A DNA stretch of 59,238 bases from Bacteroidota bacterium (GCA_018267475.1 JAFDYI010000029.1:1-59238), one strand, 5' to 3'; numbered from the stretch's first letter, positions 43,459-53,562 are shown. Numbers and translations are program-made. The notes: generated from the letters alone by a model not told the origin.

Positions 43459-44799
43459 ATGGGCAAAAAACTTTTATTACATAACGATCACGTCCCCAAT
43501 ATTCATACCTACGAGGTATATAGGGCGCACGGCGGATACGCATCGGTTGAAAAAGCATTAAAAACAATGACCCCCGACCAAGTTACCGACGAGGTAAAAA
43601 AATCGGGTTTGCGCGGCAGAGGAGGCGCTGGTTTCCCTACCGGTTTAAAGTGGAGTTTTTTGGCAAAGCCCGAAGGCGTACCCCGCTACTTGGTATGCAA
43701 CGCCGACGAATCGGAGCCGGGTACTTTTAAAGACCGTTATTTGATGGAGCGCCACCCGCACGCTTTAGTAGAAGGTATGATTACGTCTTCTTACGCCTTG
43801 GGTGCACACACCAGTTATATATACATACGCGGCGAATACTTTTATGTGGCCCGCATTTTAGAACAGGCCATACGCGAAGCTTATGCTGCGGGTATGTTGG
43901 GCAAAAATATTTTAGGCACTAATTACTCACTGGATTTATACGTACAAGTAGGCGGCGGTGCTTACATCTGCGGCGAAGAAACCGCCCTTCTAGAATCTTT
44001 AGAAGGAAAGCGCGGCAACCCACGCATCAAACCCCCGTTTCCGGCAGTAGCCGGTTTATACGGTTGCCCTACCGTAGTTAACAACGTAGAAACCATTGCA
44101 GCGGTAGCCCCTATTGTTAATATGGGTGGCGAAGAATATGCCAAAATTGGAATTGGGAAATCTACCGGAACCAAACTCATTTCGGCTTCAGGTCATATCA
44201 ACAAGCCGGGCGTATATGAAATAGAATTAGGAGTACCCGTAGAAGAATTTATATACAGCGAAGCCTATTGCGGCGGCATTCGCAATGGAAAAAAAATGAA
44301 AGCCGTGGTAGCAGGCGGATCTTCAGTGCCTATCCTGCCTACTGAACTTATTTTGAAAACAGCAAAAGGAGAACCCCGCCTTATGACCTACGAAAGCCTT
44401 GCCGATGGCGGATTTCAAACCGGAACCATGTTAGGATCAGGAGGTTTTATTGTGATGGACGAAGATACCAGTGTAGTAAAAAACCTCTTCACCTTTACTC
44501 GTTTTTATCATCACGAAAGCTGCGGACAATGTTCGCCTTGCCGTGAAGGAACCGGCTGGATGGAAAAAGTAATGCAAAAATTTATAGATGGTACCGCCAA
44601 CGAAAGCGATATTGATTTGCTATGGGATATTCAAGGAAAAATAGAAGGAAAAACCATTTGTCCGTTAGGCGATGCAGCCGCTTGGCCGGTAGCAGCTGCT
44701 ATCAGGCACTTTAAACAAGAATTTATAGATATTGCTAAACAAAAAAAGTTTAACGATGTAAAACACTATTACCGCTTAAATAATTTAACGGAAGCTTAA
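43459..44799 (+). CDS. nuoF: NADH-quinone oxidoreductase subunit F
   Basis: Complex I subunit of 446 aa that oxidises NADH: FMN/NADH-binding motif GLRGRGGAGFPTGLKW near 50-65, NADESEPGTFKDR, GGGAYICGEETALLESLEG, and the [4Fe-4S] N3 ligands ESCGQCSPCREG and GKTICPLGDAAAWP. Length is normal. nuoE, which normally precedes it, is not here, and only a short nuoG-like gene follows 27 nt downstream. The remaining complex I genes must lie elsewhere, or these two serve another NAD-linked enzyme. Confidence 0.93.
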   Translation: MGKKLLLHNDHVPNIHTYEVYRAHGGYASVEKALKTMTPDQVTDEVKKSGLRGRGGAGFPTGLKWSFLAKPEGVPRYLVCNADESEPGTFKDRYLMERHPHALVEGMITSSYALGAHTSYIYIRGEYFYVARILEQAIREAYAAGMLGKNILGTNYSLDLYVQVGGGAYICGEETALLESLEGKRGNPRIKPPFPAVAGLYGCPTVVNNVETIAAVAPIVNMGGEEYAKIGIGKSTGTKLISASGHINKPGVYEIELGVPVEEFIYSEAYCGGIRNGKKMKAVVAGGSSVPILPTELILKTAKGEPRLMTYESLADGGFQTGTMLGSGGFIVMDEDTSVVKNLFTFTRFYHHESCGQCSPCREGTGWMEKVMQKFIDGTANESDIDLLWDIQGKIEGKTICPLGDAAAWPVAAAIRHFKQEFIDIAKQKKFNDVKHYYRLNNLTEA

Positions 44800-44826
44800 T
44801 TTAGGTAATACTAAGCACACACTCAC

Positions 44827-45810
44827 ATGAAAGTAACGATTGACGGAAAAGAGATAGAGGTACCCAAAGGTACTACTATATTAGAGGCCGCCCGCATGAT
44901 TGGCCCCGAAGTAGCCCCTCCTACTATGTGCTACTATTCAAACTTAAAAACCAGTGGCGGCTACTGCCGTACCTGCATTGTAAAAGTAACAAAAGGCTCT
45001 GCGCAAAACCCAAACCCCATGCCCAAGCCGGTAGTCTCGTGTCGCACCGAAGTAATGGACGGTATGGAAGTACAAAACTATACCTCTCCTGATTTGTTGG
45101 AGGCCCGCAGAGGCGTAGTAGAGTTTTTACTGATAAATCACCCGCTTGATTGCCCTATATGCGACCAAGCCGGTGAGTGTTTTTTGCAAGACCTCAGCTA
45201 CAATAACGGCACCGAAAAAACACGCTACGAGTTTAAACGCCGCGAGTTTGAAATGATTGATATTGGCGATAAAATAAAACTACACATGACGCGTTGTATC
45301 TTATGCTACCGCTGTGTAAAAGTAGCCGAACAATTAACCAACGGAAGGGTGCACGGCGTGATCAATCGTGGCGATGTAGCAGAAATATCTACTTACATCA
45401 CACAAGCGGTGGATAACGATTTTTCGGGTAATATGATTGATGTATGCCCCGTAGGGGCTCTTACGGATAAAACATTCCGTTTTAAACAACGGGTATGGTT
45501 TACCAAACCCATGGATGCCCATCGCAATTGCGACAAATGCTGCGGTAAAGTACGCCTTTGGTACAAAGGAGAAGAAGTGCTGCGCGTTACCGCTCGCAAA
45601 AATAAGTGGGACGAATCGGAAGAATTTATCTGCAATGCTTGCCGTTTTGACCATAAAAAAACCGCCGACTGGGTAATAGAAGGACCTACACCTATTTCGC
45701 ATCACTCGGTAATATCTCAAAACCATTACGAGCATTTAAACGCATTGAAGGTAGATACCTTAAAACGCCAAAAAGCATTAGGCTTTATGAATATCGATAA
45801 ACGCCCGTAG
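44827..45810 (+). CDS. nuoG: Short NuoG-type iron-sulfur subunit
   Basis: Iron-sulfur protein of 327 aa equal to the N-terminal part of complex I subunit G. Ligands in order: [2Fe-2S] in CYYSNLKTSGGYCRTC plus SCRTEV; the His-Cys3 [4Fe-4S] in HPLDCPICDQAGEC; a second [4Fe-4S] in CILCYRC and DVCPVGAL; then the start of a Mo/W-bis-MGD-type domain with extra cysteines (NCDKCCGK, FICNAC), after which the chain ends. The large molybdopterin-like domain of canonical NuoG is missing. No frameshift is seen and the stop is clean, and I recall short forms in other Bacteroidota, so it is likely functional. Confidence 0.85.
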   Translation: MKVTIDGKEIEVPKGTTILEAARMIGPEVAPPTMCYYSNLKTSGGYCRTCIVKVTKGSAQNPNPMPKPVVSCRTEVMDGMEVQNYTSPDLLEARRGVVEFLLINHPLDCPICDQAGECFLQDLSYNNGTEKTRYEFKRREFEMIDIGDKIKLHMTRCILCYRCVKVAEQLTNGRVHGVINRGDVAEISTYITQAVDNDFSGNMIDVCPVGALTDKTFRFKQRVWFTKPMDAHRNCDKCCGKVRLWYKGEEVLRVTARKNKWDESEEFICNACRFDHKKTADWVIEGPTPISHHSVISQNHYEHLNALKVDTLKRQKALGFMNIDKRP

Positions 45811-45848
45811 CAACCTTACTACGCTGTGCTTTTCAATGTGAATTTAAT

Positions 45849-47678
45849 TTAACTGGCAAACTCAAATTGCAGGCGCGATAGGCTTTTGTATAAGCCATCT
45901 GTAAGGGCGCTTAACTCGGCGTGCGTACCGCTTTCTTTTACCAAGCCTTGCTCCAGTACAATAATTTTATCGGCATTGCGTATGGTTGCCAAGCGATGTG
46001 CTATCACAATGCTGGTGCGGCCTTTCATAAGTTTATCTAGTGCTTCTTGCACCAAGCGTTCGCTTTCGCTGTCTAAGCTGCTGGTGGCCTCGTCTAAAAT
46101 AAGGATAGAAGGGTTTTTTAAGATAGCACGGGCAATAGCTATCCGCTGTCTTTGTCCACCCGAAAGCTGCACACCGCGCTCGCCTACTTTAGTTTCAAAC
46201 TTATCCGGAAAACTTTGTATAAAATCCCAAGCATTGGCTTGCTTAGCGGCCTCTGCAATTTCGTTATCCGTAGCATGAGCCTTGCCGTAAGCGATGTTTT
46301 CTTTAATGGTTCCGCCAAACAAAAGCACATCTTGCGGCACTACCGCTATATTACTGCGGTAGTCTGTTAAGTCGTAGGAACGAATATCTTTTCCATCAAT
46401 TAAAATAGTACCGTTTTGTGGTTCATAAAAACGCAGTAGTAAAGAGGCTATAGTTGATTTTCCGGAGCCGCTGGGGCCTACCAAGGCCAACATGTTCCCG
46501 CTTTCTATATTAAAGGTTACCTTTTTTAGTACGGTAAAGTCGGCGCGAGAGGGGTATGAAAAACCTACCTCGCAAAACTCTATTTTTCCTTTTAAGCGTT
46601 CAGATGGTTGCGGCAATAAGTTTATTTTTTCTGCCTCTCCGTCAATAATATCCATAACACGCTCGGTAGCACCAATGGCACGCTGTATGGCGGCTACCTG
46701 TTCGGCAATACCTCCGATAGAAGCGGCTACAAATACCGTGTAAAACAAAAACGACATCATTTTGGCAGCAGGAAGTTCGCCTTGCAAGGTCATTGTAATG
46801 CCTATATACACGATAAAAATAATGGCACCTAACAAGCAAAAAATAATAAAAGAAAAAAAGGCACCGCGCGCCAAACCGCCTTTCATAGCTAAGCGCATAA
46901 TATCTTGCGTGATTTTATTGTAACGGCTTATCTCGAAGTACTCGTTGGTAAAGGTTTTTACATTGCTTATGCCCTGCAGGCCTTCGCCGGTAACAATGTT
47001 GCTTTCTGCTATTTTATCTTGCACCTGCTTGGATATGTTACGTATGTAACGAGCAAAAAACAAAGTAAGAATCGCTATAACCGGAATAACCGAAAGCATA
47101 ACCAAAGCCATTTTCCAACTCATTAGACAAATAATAATAGTGCCGCCTATAATGACAGCCGATTGCCTAAAAAATTCTGCAATGTTGGTCGTAAACGATT
47201 CGGATATTTGAGTAATGTCTGATGCTAAACGCGAATTAAGTTCGGCCACTTGTCTTTCCGAAAAAAAACGCATAGGCATTTGTATTAACTTGCTGTATGC
47301 AGCTTGCCTGATAGAAACCAACATGTTTTCGGTAAAGCTGGTAAAGGTAATTACTCTAAAAAAAGAAAAGATAGCCTGAAAGGCAAATAAAATCAATAAC
47401 TCTACCCCTATGTGATAGGCTGTGTTTAGCTTTTCTGTTTGATGTATGTTTTCGCCATTGCTCCCGATTAAGCCCATTAAATCACCAATTAGTTTGGGAA
47501 AGGTAAGCGCTGTATAAGCGGTGCCTGCCAGAAAAAGCAAGCCCAAGAAAAATTTCCACTTGTGTTTCCCAACGTAATTAAAAAGCCGAAACGTTTTTTT
47601 TATGTTCGTCCAGTTAAGCTTTGCTTTTACAATGCTATCGGAATCATTAGCTTTAATACGACCTCTTACATTTGGCAT
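45849..47678 (-). CDS. ABC exporter, MsbA-like (fused permease and ATPase)
   Basis: Half-transporter of 609 aa: six transmembrane helices in residues about 35-330, then a nucleotide-binding domain with Walker A GPSGSGKST, signature VQLSGGQRQRIA, Walker B ILILDEATSSLDSES and the switch IVIAHRL. It should work as a homodimer exporting a lipid, peptide or drug; substrate unknown. It begins 39 nt downstream of the citrate synthase stop with no terminator visible between, so the two may share a transcript. Confidence 0.92.
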   Translation of the reverse strand: MPNVRGRIKANDSDSIVKAKLNWTNIKKTFRLFNYVGKHKWKFFLGLLFLAGTAYTALTFPKLIGDLMGLIGSNGENIHQTEKLNTAYHIGVELLILFAFQAIFSFFRVITFTSFTENMLVSIRQAAYSKLIQMPMRFFSERQVAELNSRLASDITQISESFTTNIAEFFRQSAVIIGGTIIICLMSWKMALVMLSVIPVIAILTLFFARYIRNISKQVQDKIAESNIVTGEGLQGISNVKTFTNEYFEISRYNKITQDIMRLAMKGGLARGAFFSFIIFCLLGAIIFIVYIGITMTLQGELPAAKMMSFLFYTVFVAASIGGIAEQVAAIQRAIGATERVMDIIDGEAEKINLLPQPSERLKGKIEFCEVGFSYPSRADFTVLKKVTFNIESGNMLALVGPSGSGKSTIASLLLRFYEPQNGTILIDGKDIRSYDLTDYRSNIAVVPQDVLLFGGTIKENIAYGKAHATDNEIAEAAKQANAWDFIQSFPDKFETKVGERGVQLSGGQRQRIAIARAILKNPSILILDEATSSLDSESERLVQEALDKLMKGRTSIVIAHRLATIRNADKIIVLEQGLVKESGTHAELSALTDGLYKSLSRLQFEFAS

Positions 47679-47717
47679 AGCGCAATGTTTAGTCTTTTTT
47701 TGTGTAAGAAAAACACC

Positions 47718-49037
47718 TTATGCTTTTTTAGAAGCAGCTGCTATTTTTGCTTTTACATTTTCGGTAGTGAGCGAATCGGGGCGCTCAATGGGATGCCCTA
47801 ATGCGCGATCCCAAACCAAGCTGGCCATTACTCCTAAAGCACGCGATACGCCAAACAAAACAGTATAAAAATCGTATTCGTGTATGCCGTAGTGTGCTAA
47901 AAGTGCGCCGGAGTGTGCATCTACATTAGGCCAAGGGTTTTTTATTTTACCTGTTGATTCTAAAATAGGAGGAGCCACTTTGTAGATCATTTGTACGATT
48001 TCACAAATGTCGTCATGCTTAATGTGGTTTTTGTAAAAATCTTGCTGTGCAATAAAGCGTGGATCGGTTTTGCGCAGCACGGCGTGCCCATAACCGGGTA
48101 CTACTTTCCCTTCGGCTAAGGTTTTTTTAATGTAATCTGAAATTTGTGTTTCGGTGGGTAGGCCGCCGCCCAAGTTTTCTTTCAGTTCCATAATCCAATT
48201 TAGTACTTCTTGATTGGCTAAGCCGTGCAGAGGGCCTGCTAAGCCCGTCATACCGGAGCAGAAAGATAAATAAGGGTCGCTTAAGGCGCTGCCTACTAAG
48301 TGTGTAGCGTGTGCCGATACGTTTCCGCCTTCGTGGTCGGCATGAATAGTCATGTATAAACGGAACAAGCGTTTTACATCAAAATCTTCAAAGCCCATCA
48401 TGTGTGCTAAGTTAGCAGCCCAATCTAGCTTGTGGTCGGGCTCTATATGTACGTTGTTTTTATATTTACGGCGGTAGATATAAGCTGCAATACGAGGGAG
48501 ACGCGCAATAAGGTTCATGGCATCTTCGTACACATAATTCCAGTACTCTTTTTTATTGATGCCTTTTGCGTATGCCTTAGTAAAAACCGATTCGGTTTGC
48601 AGGGCTAAAATAGCCGAGCAAAACTGAGTCATAGGGTGTGTATCAACGGGCAATGAGTCAATAACATCAAATACGTGCTTGGGCACTACGCTGCGTTTTT
48701 GCCATTCGTTGGTGATAAAAGTAACCTCTTCGTTGGTGGGCAGTTCGCCTACTAACATCAAGTGAAAAATACCTTCCGGAAGGGGTTCGGTGCCACCGGG
48801 TGCTTTGGGCAATTCTTTACGCAACTCAGGTATTGAATAGCCTCTAAAACGAATGCCTTCTTCGGGGTCTAGTTTAGAGGTTTCGGTAACCATACCCTTC
48901 ATACCCTTCATACCTTGATATACCTGTGCTACGGTATATTCGCCCAACACTAAATCGCCATGGGCTTTTATAAGTTCTTTAATTTCTGCCGCCAATGGGG
49001 TGGCTTTTTCTTGAAATTTTTCTTTTAATTTATCCAT
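47718..49037 (-). CDS. gltA: Citrate synthase (eukaryote-like type)
   Basis: Enzyme of 439 aa condensing acetyl-CoA and oxaloacetate. It is closer to the mitochondrial form than to E. coli GltA: HADHEGGNVSAHATHLVG (catalytic His), PGYGHAVLRKTDPRF (catalytic His) and LDPEEGIRFRGYSIPEL. The catalytic Asp is expected in NVDAHSG. This mitochondrial-like type is known in Bacteroidota. A -7 box (TACCTTTG) lies 23 nt upstream. Confidence 0.94.
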   Translation of the reverse strand: MDKLKEKFQEKATPLAAEIKELIKAHGDLVLGEYTVAQVYQGMKGMKGMVTETSKLDPEEGIRFRGYSIPELRKELPKAPGGTEPLPEGIFHLMLVGELPTNEEVTFITNEWQKRSVVPKHVFDVIDSLPVDTHPMTQFCSAILALQTESVFTKAYAKGINKKEYWNYVYEDAMNLIARLPRIAAYIYRRKYKNNVHIEPDHKLDWAANLAHMMGFEDFDVKRLFRLYMTIHADHEGGNVSAHATHLVGSALSDPYLSFCSGMTGLAGPLHGLANQEVLNWIMELKENLGGGLPTETQISDYIKKTLAEGKVVPGYGHAVLRKTDPRFIAQQDFYKNHIKHDDICEIVQMIYKVAPPILESTGKIKNPWPNVDAHSGALLAHYGIHEYDFYTVLFGVSRALGVMASLVWDRALGHPIERPDSLTTENVKAKIAAASKKA

Positions 49038-49060
49038 CGTAATGCCATTTAAAAGGCGAC

Positions 49061-49068
49061 CAAAGGTA
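49061..49068 (-). promoter_or_regulatory. -7 box of citrate synthase
   Basis: TACCTTTG (minus), exact consensus, 23 nt before the ATG at 49037. Confidence 0.6.
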
Positions 49069-49131
49069 GTGGGTTTTTGTTTACGCTGTATTTTTTATTC
49101 TAAATTTATTTTGTGAAGAATTGTGAAAAGC

Positions 49132-49161
49132 AAAAAACCCACCCTAATTAGGGTGGGTTTT
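49132..49161 (-). terminator. Rho-independent terminator of the M43 protease gene
   Basis: Perfect palindrome AAAACCCACCCTAA / TTAGGGTGGGTTTT (49134-49161) followed by a U run in the minus direction, 21 nt after the protease stop. Confidence 0.88.
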
Positions 49162-49182
49162 GGAATATGAACGTATTAAGTG

Positions 49183-51669
49183 CTATTCTATCACTATTTT
49201 TTTAACGGTGCGCGTTCCGTTCCCATCGGTAATGTTGGCATAATACACACCACGGGCTAAGCTGCTTAGGTCGCAATTTAGTACGGCGTTGCTTATGTTG
49301 TTTTCGCTACGGGTATAAACGGTTTGTCCAAGTGTATTGATGATGATAAGGTTTAGGTTGGTAGCCTCAGGCAAGGTTACGGCAATGCTAAACACACCGC
49401 TATTGGGGTTAGGGAATAAGTTGATGTTATTACCCAACTCATTATGCTCAATGCCGGTAGAAGCGCTGCAAGCAATAGGCACAATACCAAAGCTAATAGG
49501 GATATTAAACGCAGTTTGTACGTTATACCAGGTAAGAGCGCCGGTGCTTGGTTTTAGTTGCACGCAGCCGGTACCTACCGCTGGTGAGTTGGAGGTATAT
49601 TCGCTATTAGACCAAATAGCTAAGGTGTCGCCGTTGGTTGGTAACGATACGGTTAAGCCGAACTTAGTAGGCATGGTGATAGGAGTGGGGAACATAACAG
49701 GATAGGCTTTCATATAGCCGTTGAAGTTGTACACGTTGTTTCCGGCGTAATCTACTCCGGCTACGTTTGGCGCCGCTACGATAGAAGAAAGGCTTACCGG
49801 AGCAGAACCTAACACGGTAGTGCCGGGTATGGTATTACTTCCGGCATCGGTACCGGTGTTGGTCATACTTACCGTTAAATTGCTGGTACCCTTGGTGCCC
49901 ACATTATTAGCTGATTCGCGGTAGCATATCAGCATGACTCCTTTTACTTGTGTGATATTAACAGGGAAACTAGATGATTTATATACCTCGCCAATCATTT
50001 TATTGGTGTATGTGGTAGAAGTAGTGGTGGTAATAACTCCACTACCCGATAAATACCCGTGATTTACGGTATAATACGTTAAAGTATCGGCAGGATTTAT
50101 GTTAGAAAGGGTATCGCAGCCGGCTGATGAGGTACAAGAGCCTACTGTTACTACGTGCGAAATAGAGCTGTTGCCGGCGCTGTTAGTAACGGTTAAAGAT
50201 ACCGTATAGGTGCCGGCGCTAGGAAATTTAATGCTGGGGTTTTGAGTAGAAGCGGTGGTAATGGTTGAGGTTGCCGGCGCGGTGCTCCATGCCCAAGAGG
50301 CAGGCCCTCCTTGCGAATGGTCTGTAAAGGCAGTTGCTTGATTGGCGCAGATAGTAGAGGGGTAGCTGAAAGCAGCGGTAGGTGTAGAGGCTGTTACGCC
50401 CGAACATACGTTGGCAGCATTGGCCGCAGGGCCGCTTCGGTATGGAGAAGAGGCTAAGGAAGCCAGCATGCGGTTTTTTTGGTCGGTGGTAAACATCCAC
50501 AAAGCATCGTCGTTACTATAATCCATAAAATCCATAAACATCTCGCCGTTGGTTGAGTTGCTGGGAGAGTTGCCGGTACAAGTACCTACATTATAAGGGT
50601 AGCTTGTTGTAGATATGTCCACGTAATTAGCTTGAGCCGCAGGAGGGGTATCGTTGCAATAGTCGTCAAGGCAATTGCCATCACCCCATATATGGCGCAA
50701 GCCAAAATAGTGTCCTGACTCGTGAGTTAGGGTTCTTCCATACTGATATGGAGCAGCCACGTTTCCTGTATTACCCAAAGAAGTATAAGATACCCACACC
50801 CCATCGGTACTGGTTACGTTGCTTACGTTTTCTCCAAAATCACCATTGCTGGTACCCCCATCTTGGCTGCTTATTACAGCGCCTGTGCCACTGGTAGCGG
50901 CAGGTGGAAAGGTTGCGTAACCTAGCAAACCTGAAGAGCCGCCATCGCTTACCCATACATTAAAGTATTTGGTAGGATCCCAAATAGTGGCTGGTTTTAT
51001 GGTACCGTCCATCAAACCTTGTACGTTTGATGAAGCAGATGGTTTGGTGGTATTGCCTCCTACCGTATATGGCTGGCGGTCTATGCCGGGTTCAGCCAAG
51101 GTAGCCCCACTGGGGTCTTTGCCGGCCAAGCAAAAATAGATACCGCAGTTAGCAATAGCAATGCTTCCATTAGAAGCCAAGCTGGCTGCTTCTACTGCAT
51201 TAGTGCCGCCTGCATGAGCAAACTGATAAAAGGCCGGTTGCCCGCCTGATGTCATGCCGGCATACAGGGTATAGTTATATCCTACACCTTGGTAATCTTG
51301 GTTTAATACCGTAATTTGCGAGTTTACCTGAGCTTGAGAAAGGTTATGACCTACTCCTACGGCTTCCCCTTCGTTTATGATGTGAAAGATAATAGGTATG
51401 GTATAGCTGGTAGCCGTGGTTCTGCTCATAAGCATATCGGCTTTGTGCTGTGCCACCATTTTATTAAAGGCTTCGTTCCATTCTTTTGACGGTACGGGGG
51501 TACCGCAAGTGCGTTTTTGAGAGGTTCTTTTAATGGCAGGCGCCGGGTTTGCCGGTTTTACTTTGTTTAGTGTTGCCTTGGTAGGGGTTGCCAAACCAAG
51601 ATTGCTTTGAGCCACGGCACTTGTACCTAATAAGGCAAGAACGGCGGCGGCGAGTACTGTTTTTTTCAT
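49183..51669 (-). CDS. Secreted M43 (pappalysin-like) metalloprotease with PKD and T9SS sorting domains
   Basis: Protein of 828 aa: signal peptide 1-20, propeptide-like region, zinc protease domain with LTHESGHYFGLRHIWG (His316, Glu317, His320, His326) and Met-turn FMDYSNDD near 381, a PKD domain about 430-510 (PTAAFSYPSTICANQ; SLTVTNSAGNSS), a further beta domain and a type A T9SS sorting domain from about 750 (NLFPNPNSGVFSI, then LSSLARGVYYANI, ending VKKIVIE). It should be exported by the T9SS, trimmed by PorU and anchored or released. Cysteines near the active site (CLDDYCND) match the family. Single-gene unit with a strong terminator. Confidence 0.92.
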   Translation of the reverse strand: MKKTVLAAAVLALLGTSAVAQSNLGLATPTKATLNKVKPANPAPAIKRTSQKRTCGTPVPSKEWNEAFNKMVAQHKADMLMSRTTATSYTIPIIFHIINEGEAVGVGHNLSQAQVNSQITVLNQDYQGVGYNYTLYAGMTSGGQPAFYQFAHAGGTNAVEAASLASNGSIAIANCGIYFCLAGKDPSGATLAEPGIDRQPYTVGGNTTKPSASSNVQGLMDGTIKPATIWDPTKYFNVWVSDGGSSGLLGYATFPPAATSGTGAVISSQDGGTSNGDFGENVSNVTSTDGVWVSYTSLGNTGNVAAPYQYGRTLTHESGHYFGLRHIWGDGNCLDDYCNDTPPAAQANYVDISTTSYPYNVGTCTGNSPSNSTNGEMFMDFMDYSNDDALWMFTTDQKNRMLASLASSPYRSGPAANAANVCSGVTASTPTAAFSYPSTICANQATAFTDHSQGGPASWAWSTAPATSTITTASTQNPSIKFPSAGTYTVSLTVTNSAGNSSISHVVTVGSCTSSAGCDTLSNINPADTLTYYTVNHGYLSGSGVITTTTSTTYTNKMIGEVYKSSSFPVNITQVKGVMLICYRESANNVGTKGTSNLTVSMTNTGTDAGSNTIPGTTVLGSAPVSLSSIVAAPNVAGVDYAGNNVYNFNGYMKAYPVMFPTPITMPTKFGLTVSLPTNGDTLAIWSNSEYTSNSPAVGTGCVQLKPSTGALTWYNVQTAFNIPISFGIVPIACSASTGIEHNELGNNINLFPNPNSGVFSIAVTLPEATNLNLIIINTLGQTVYTRSENNISNAVLNCDLSSLARGVYYANITDGNGTRTVKKIVIE

Positions 51670-51993
51670 TTGTATTTATTTGTTTTTGTTTCGTTATACA
51701 TTCCATAATCTTACGATTCTTCCTTGCTTTACAGTGTAAGAACGGTGATTATTTTATGTTTACATATATTAGTTGGGGCAATTTTAGAGTATTTTTTTTT
51801 CAGAACCAATTTTTTTTAATAAAATGAGGCGAATAGCTTTGATTTTTAACTAAAAATTCAGGTTTTTTGAAATTTTATTGAAAGGAACGATTTTTGATAG
51901 AGCTTGTTTCGCTTCTCATTCTCCTTCTTTTTCGTGAACGATAAAATTGTACTACTTTTGATTTTTTAAAAACATTTCTTTTTACATCATATT
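51670..51993. other. 324-base divergent spacer, AT-rich
   Basis: No ORF that looks coding. It should hold the promoter of the M43 protease (not recognised) and that of rbfA (TACTTTTG at 51953-51960). Confidence 0.5.
51953..51960 (+). promoter_or_regulatory. -7 box of rbfA
   Basis: TACTTTTG, exact TAnnTTTG match, 33 nt before the ATG at 51994. Confidence 0.55.
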
Positions 51994-52326
51994 ATGGAAA
52001 GCATTAGGCAAAATAAAGTAGGCAAACTGATTCAGAAAGAGCTGGCCGAAATTTTTAGGAGCGAAGCACGCAACTTGTTTGGCGGCGCTTTTATTACGGT
52101 TACGGTAGTACGCTTAGCGCCTGATATGAGTTTTGCTCGAGTATATCTAAGCATCATGAACAAAGAAAGAGAGGGTATTTTGCAAAAAATAACCCTGCAA
52201 ACAAAAGAAATTAGGAAGCGGCTAGGCTTGCAAGTAGGTAAGCAACTACGTATTGTTCCTGATTTGGCTTTTTTTATAGACGATTCGTTGGATTATGCCA
52301 TGCGCATTAACGAATTGCTAAAATAA
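51994..52326 (+). CDS. rbfA: 30S ribosome-binding factor A
   Basis: Small KH-fold protein of 110 aa that binds the immature 30S subunit and aids 16S rRNA maturation, important in the cold. MESIRQNKVGKLIQKELAEIF at the N-terminus, the ITVTVVRLAPDMSFARVYLS strand pair and the C-terminal PDLAFFIDDSLDYAMRINELL are diagnostic. The permease gene follows 15 nt downstream, probably in the same transcript. Confidence 0.95.
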   Translation: MESIRQNKVGKLIQKELAEIFRSEARNLFGGAFITVTVVRLAPDMSFARVYLSIMNKEREGILQKITLQTKEIRKRLGLQVGKQLRIVPDLAFFIDDSLDYAMRINELLK

Positions 52327-52341
52327 CGTTGGCTTTTTGTT

Positions 52342-53562
52342 TTGAACGTTGCTTTATACATAGCTAAGAGGTACTTTGTAGCTAAAAAATCTACGCAAGC
52401 CATCACCATTATTAGTTGGATTTCGGTACTATCCATTGCCGTGGGCACTGCTGCTTTAGTTATTATCCTTTCGGGTATGAATGGACTTACCTCTTTGGTA
52501 AAAACACTATACAACTCTTTTAACCCGGATATAAAAATAACAGCCACTACCGGGAAGATTTTTTTAGCCGATGAAAAATTATTGTCGCAACTACAGCATA
52601 TAAACGGCGTAACTTTTGTGTGCAAAACGGTAGAAGACAATATGCTGTTAAAATACCGCGACCAATTACAAATTACAAAAGTAAAAGGAGTAGATACCCA
52701 CTTTAAAGCCGCTACCCATTTTGATACGCTTATTACAAACGGAAGCTATTTTTTAGAAAAAAACAATCAATTGCTTATGGGGCGTGGCGTGGCGTACAGA
52801 CTGGGCGTGGCGTTGGAAGATATGTTTACACCCATTAGCGTATATTGCCCCAAGCGAGGCGCAAACTCAAGCATAAACCCCGAAGATGCTTTTAATGAAG
52901 AGAAATGCTATCCCAGCGGTTTTTTTTCTATCAACGATGATTTTGATTTTTCGTATGTGCTTACCAGTTATCAAACAGCCCTCAGCTTATTAGAATACCC
53001 CGATGGCAGCGTTTCGGCCTTAGAGGTTTCTTTGAAACCCGGAACAGATGCGGCTTTTGTAATGCAAAAAATAAAAGAAAACACGCAAAACAAGTTTGTC
53101 ATAAAAAATAAATACCAGCAAAACGATGTGCTATTTAAAACTTTACAAACCGAAAAATTATGGACGTTCATCATCTTAGCTTTTGTATTGCTTATTGCTA
53201 CTTTTAATATCATAGGAGCCCTTACCATGCTTATTTTAGAAAAGAAAAACGATATACAAACCTTGTCGGCTTTAGGGGCCGATACGATGCTGATACGGAA
53301 GATATTTATGGCCGAGGGCCTGATGATTATTTTTATAGGAGCCGCCATCGGCCTTTTTTTAGGGTACCTATTATGCTTATTGCAGCAACAATATGGCTTT
53401 GTTACTTTTGAAGAAGGTTTTGCCGTAAGCTCTTATCCTATAAAAATGTATGCAAGCGATTTTGCCTTAATTATAACGACCGTATTGCTTATTGGGTTTA
53501 TAGCCGCTTTTTATCCTATAAAAGTATTTACTAAAAAAAAGGAAGCATTAAACAAAGTTTAA
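52342..53562 (+). CDS. FtsX-like/LolC-LolE-type ABC permease
   Basis: Inner-membrane protein of 406 aa with four transmembrane helices (about 22-45, 275-300, 325-345, 370-392) and a large periplasmic MacB-like domain between the first two. MNVALYIAKRYFVAKKSTQA with the following ISWISVLSIAVGTAAL is the usual LolE start; here the codon is TTG, chosen because the sequence alignment begins there. In the Lol system such permeases extract lipoproteins for transfer to the outer membrane, which fits the many lipoproteins in this window. The ATPase (lolD) is not adjacent. The stop overlaps that of the convergent MFS gene by 4 nt. Confidence 0.87.
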   Translation: MNVALYIAKRYFVAKKSTQAITIISWISVLSIAVGTAALVIILSGMNGLTSLVKTLYNSFNPDIKITATTGKIFLADEKLLSQLQHINGVTFVCKTVEDNMLLKYRDQLQITKVKGVDTHFKAATHFDTLITNGSYFLEKNNQLLMGRGVAYRLGVALEDMFTPISVYCPKRGANSSINPEDAFNEEKCYPSGFFSINDDFDFSYVLTSYQTALSLLEYPDGSVSALEVSLKPGTDAAFVMQKIKENTQNKFVIKNKYQQNDVLFKTLQTEKLWTFIILAFVLLIATFNIIGALTMLILEKKNDIQTLSALGADTMLIRKIFMAEGLMIIFIGAAIGLFLGYLLCLLQQQYGFVTFEEGFAVSSYPIKMYASDFALIITTVLLIGFIAAFYPIKVFTKKKEALNKV

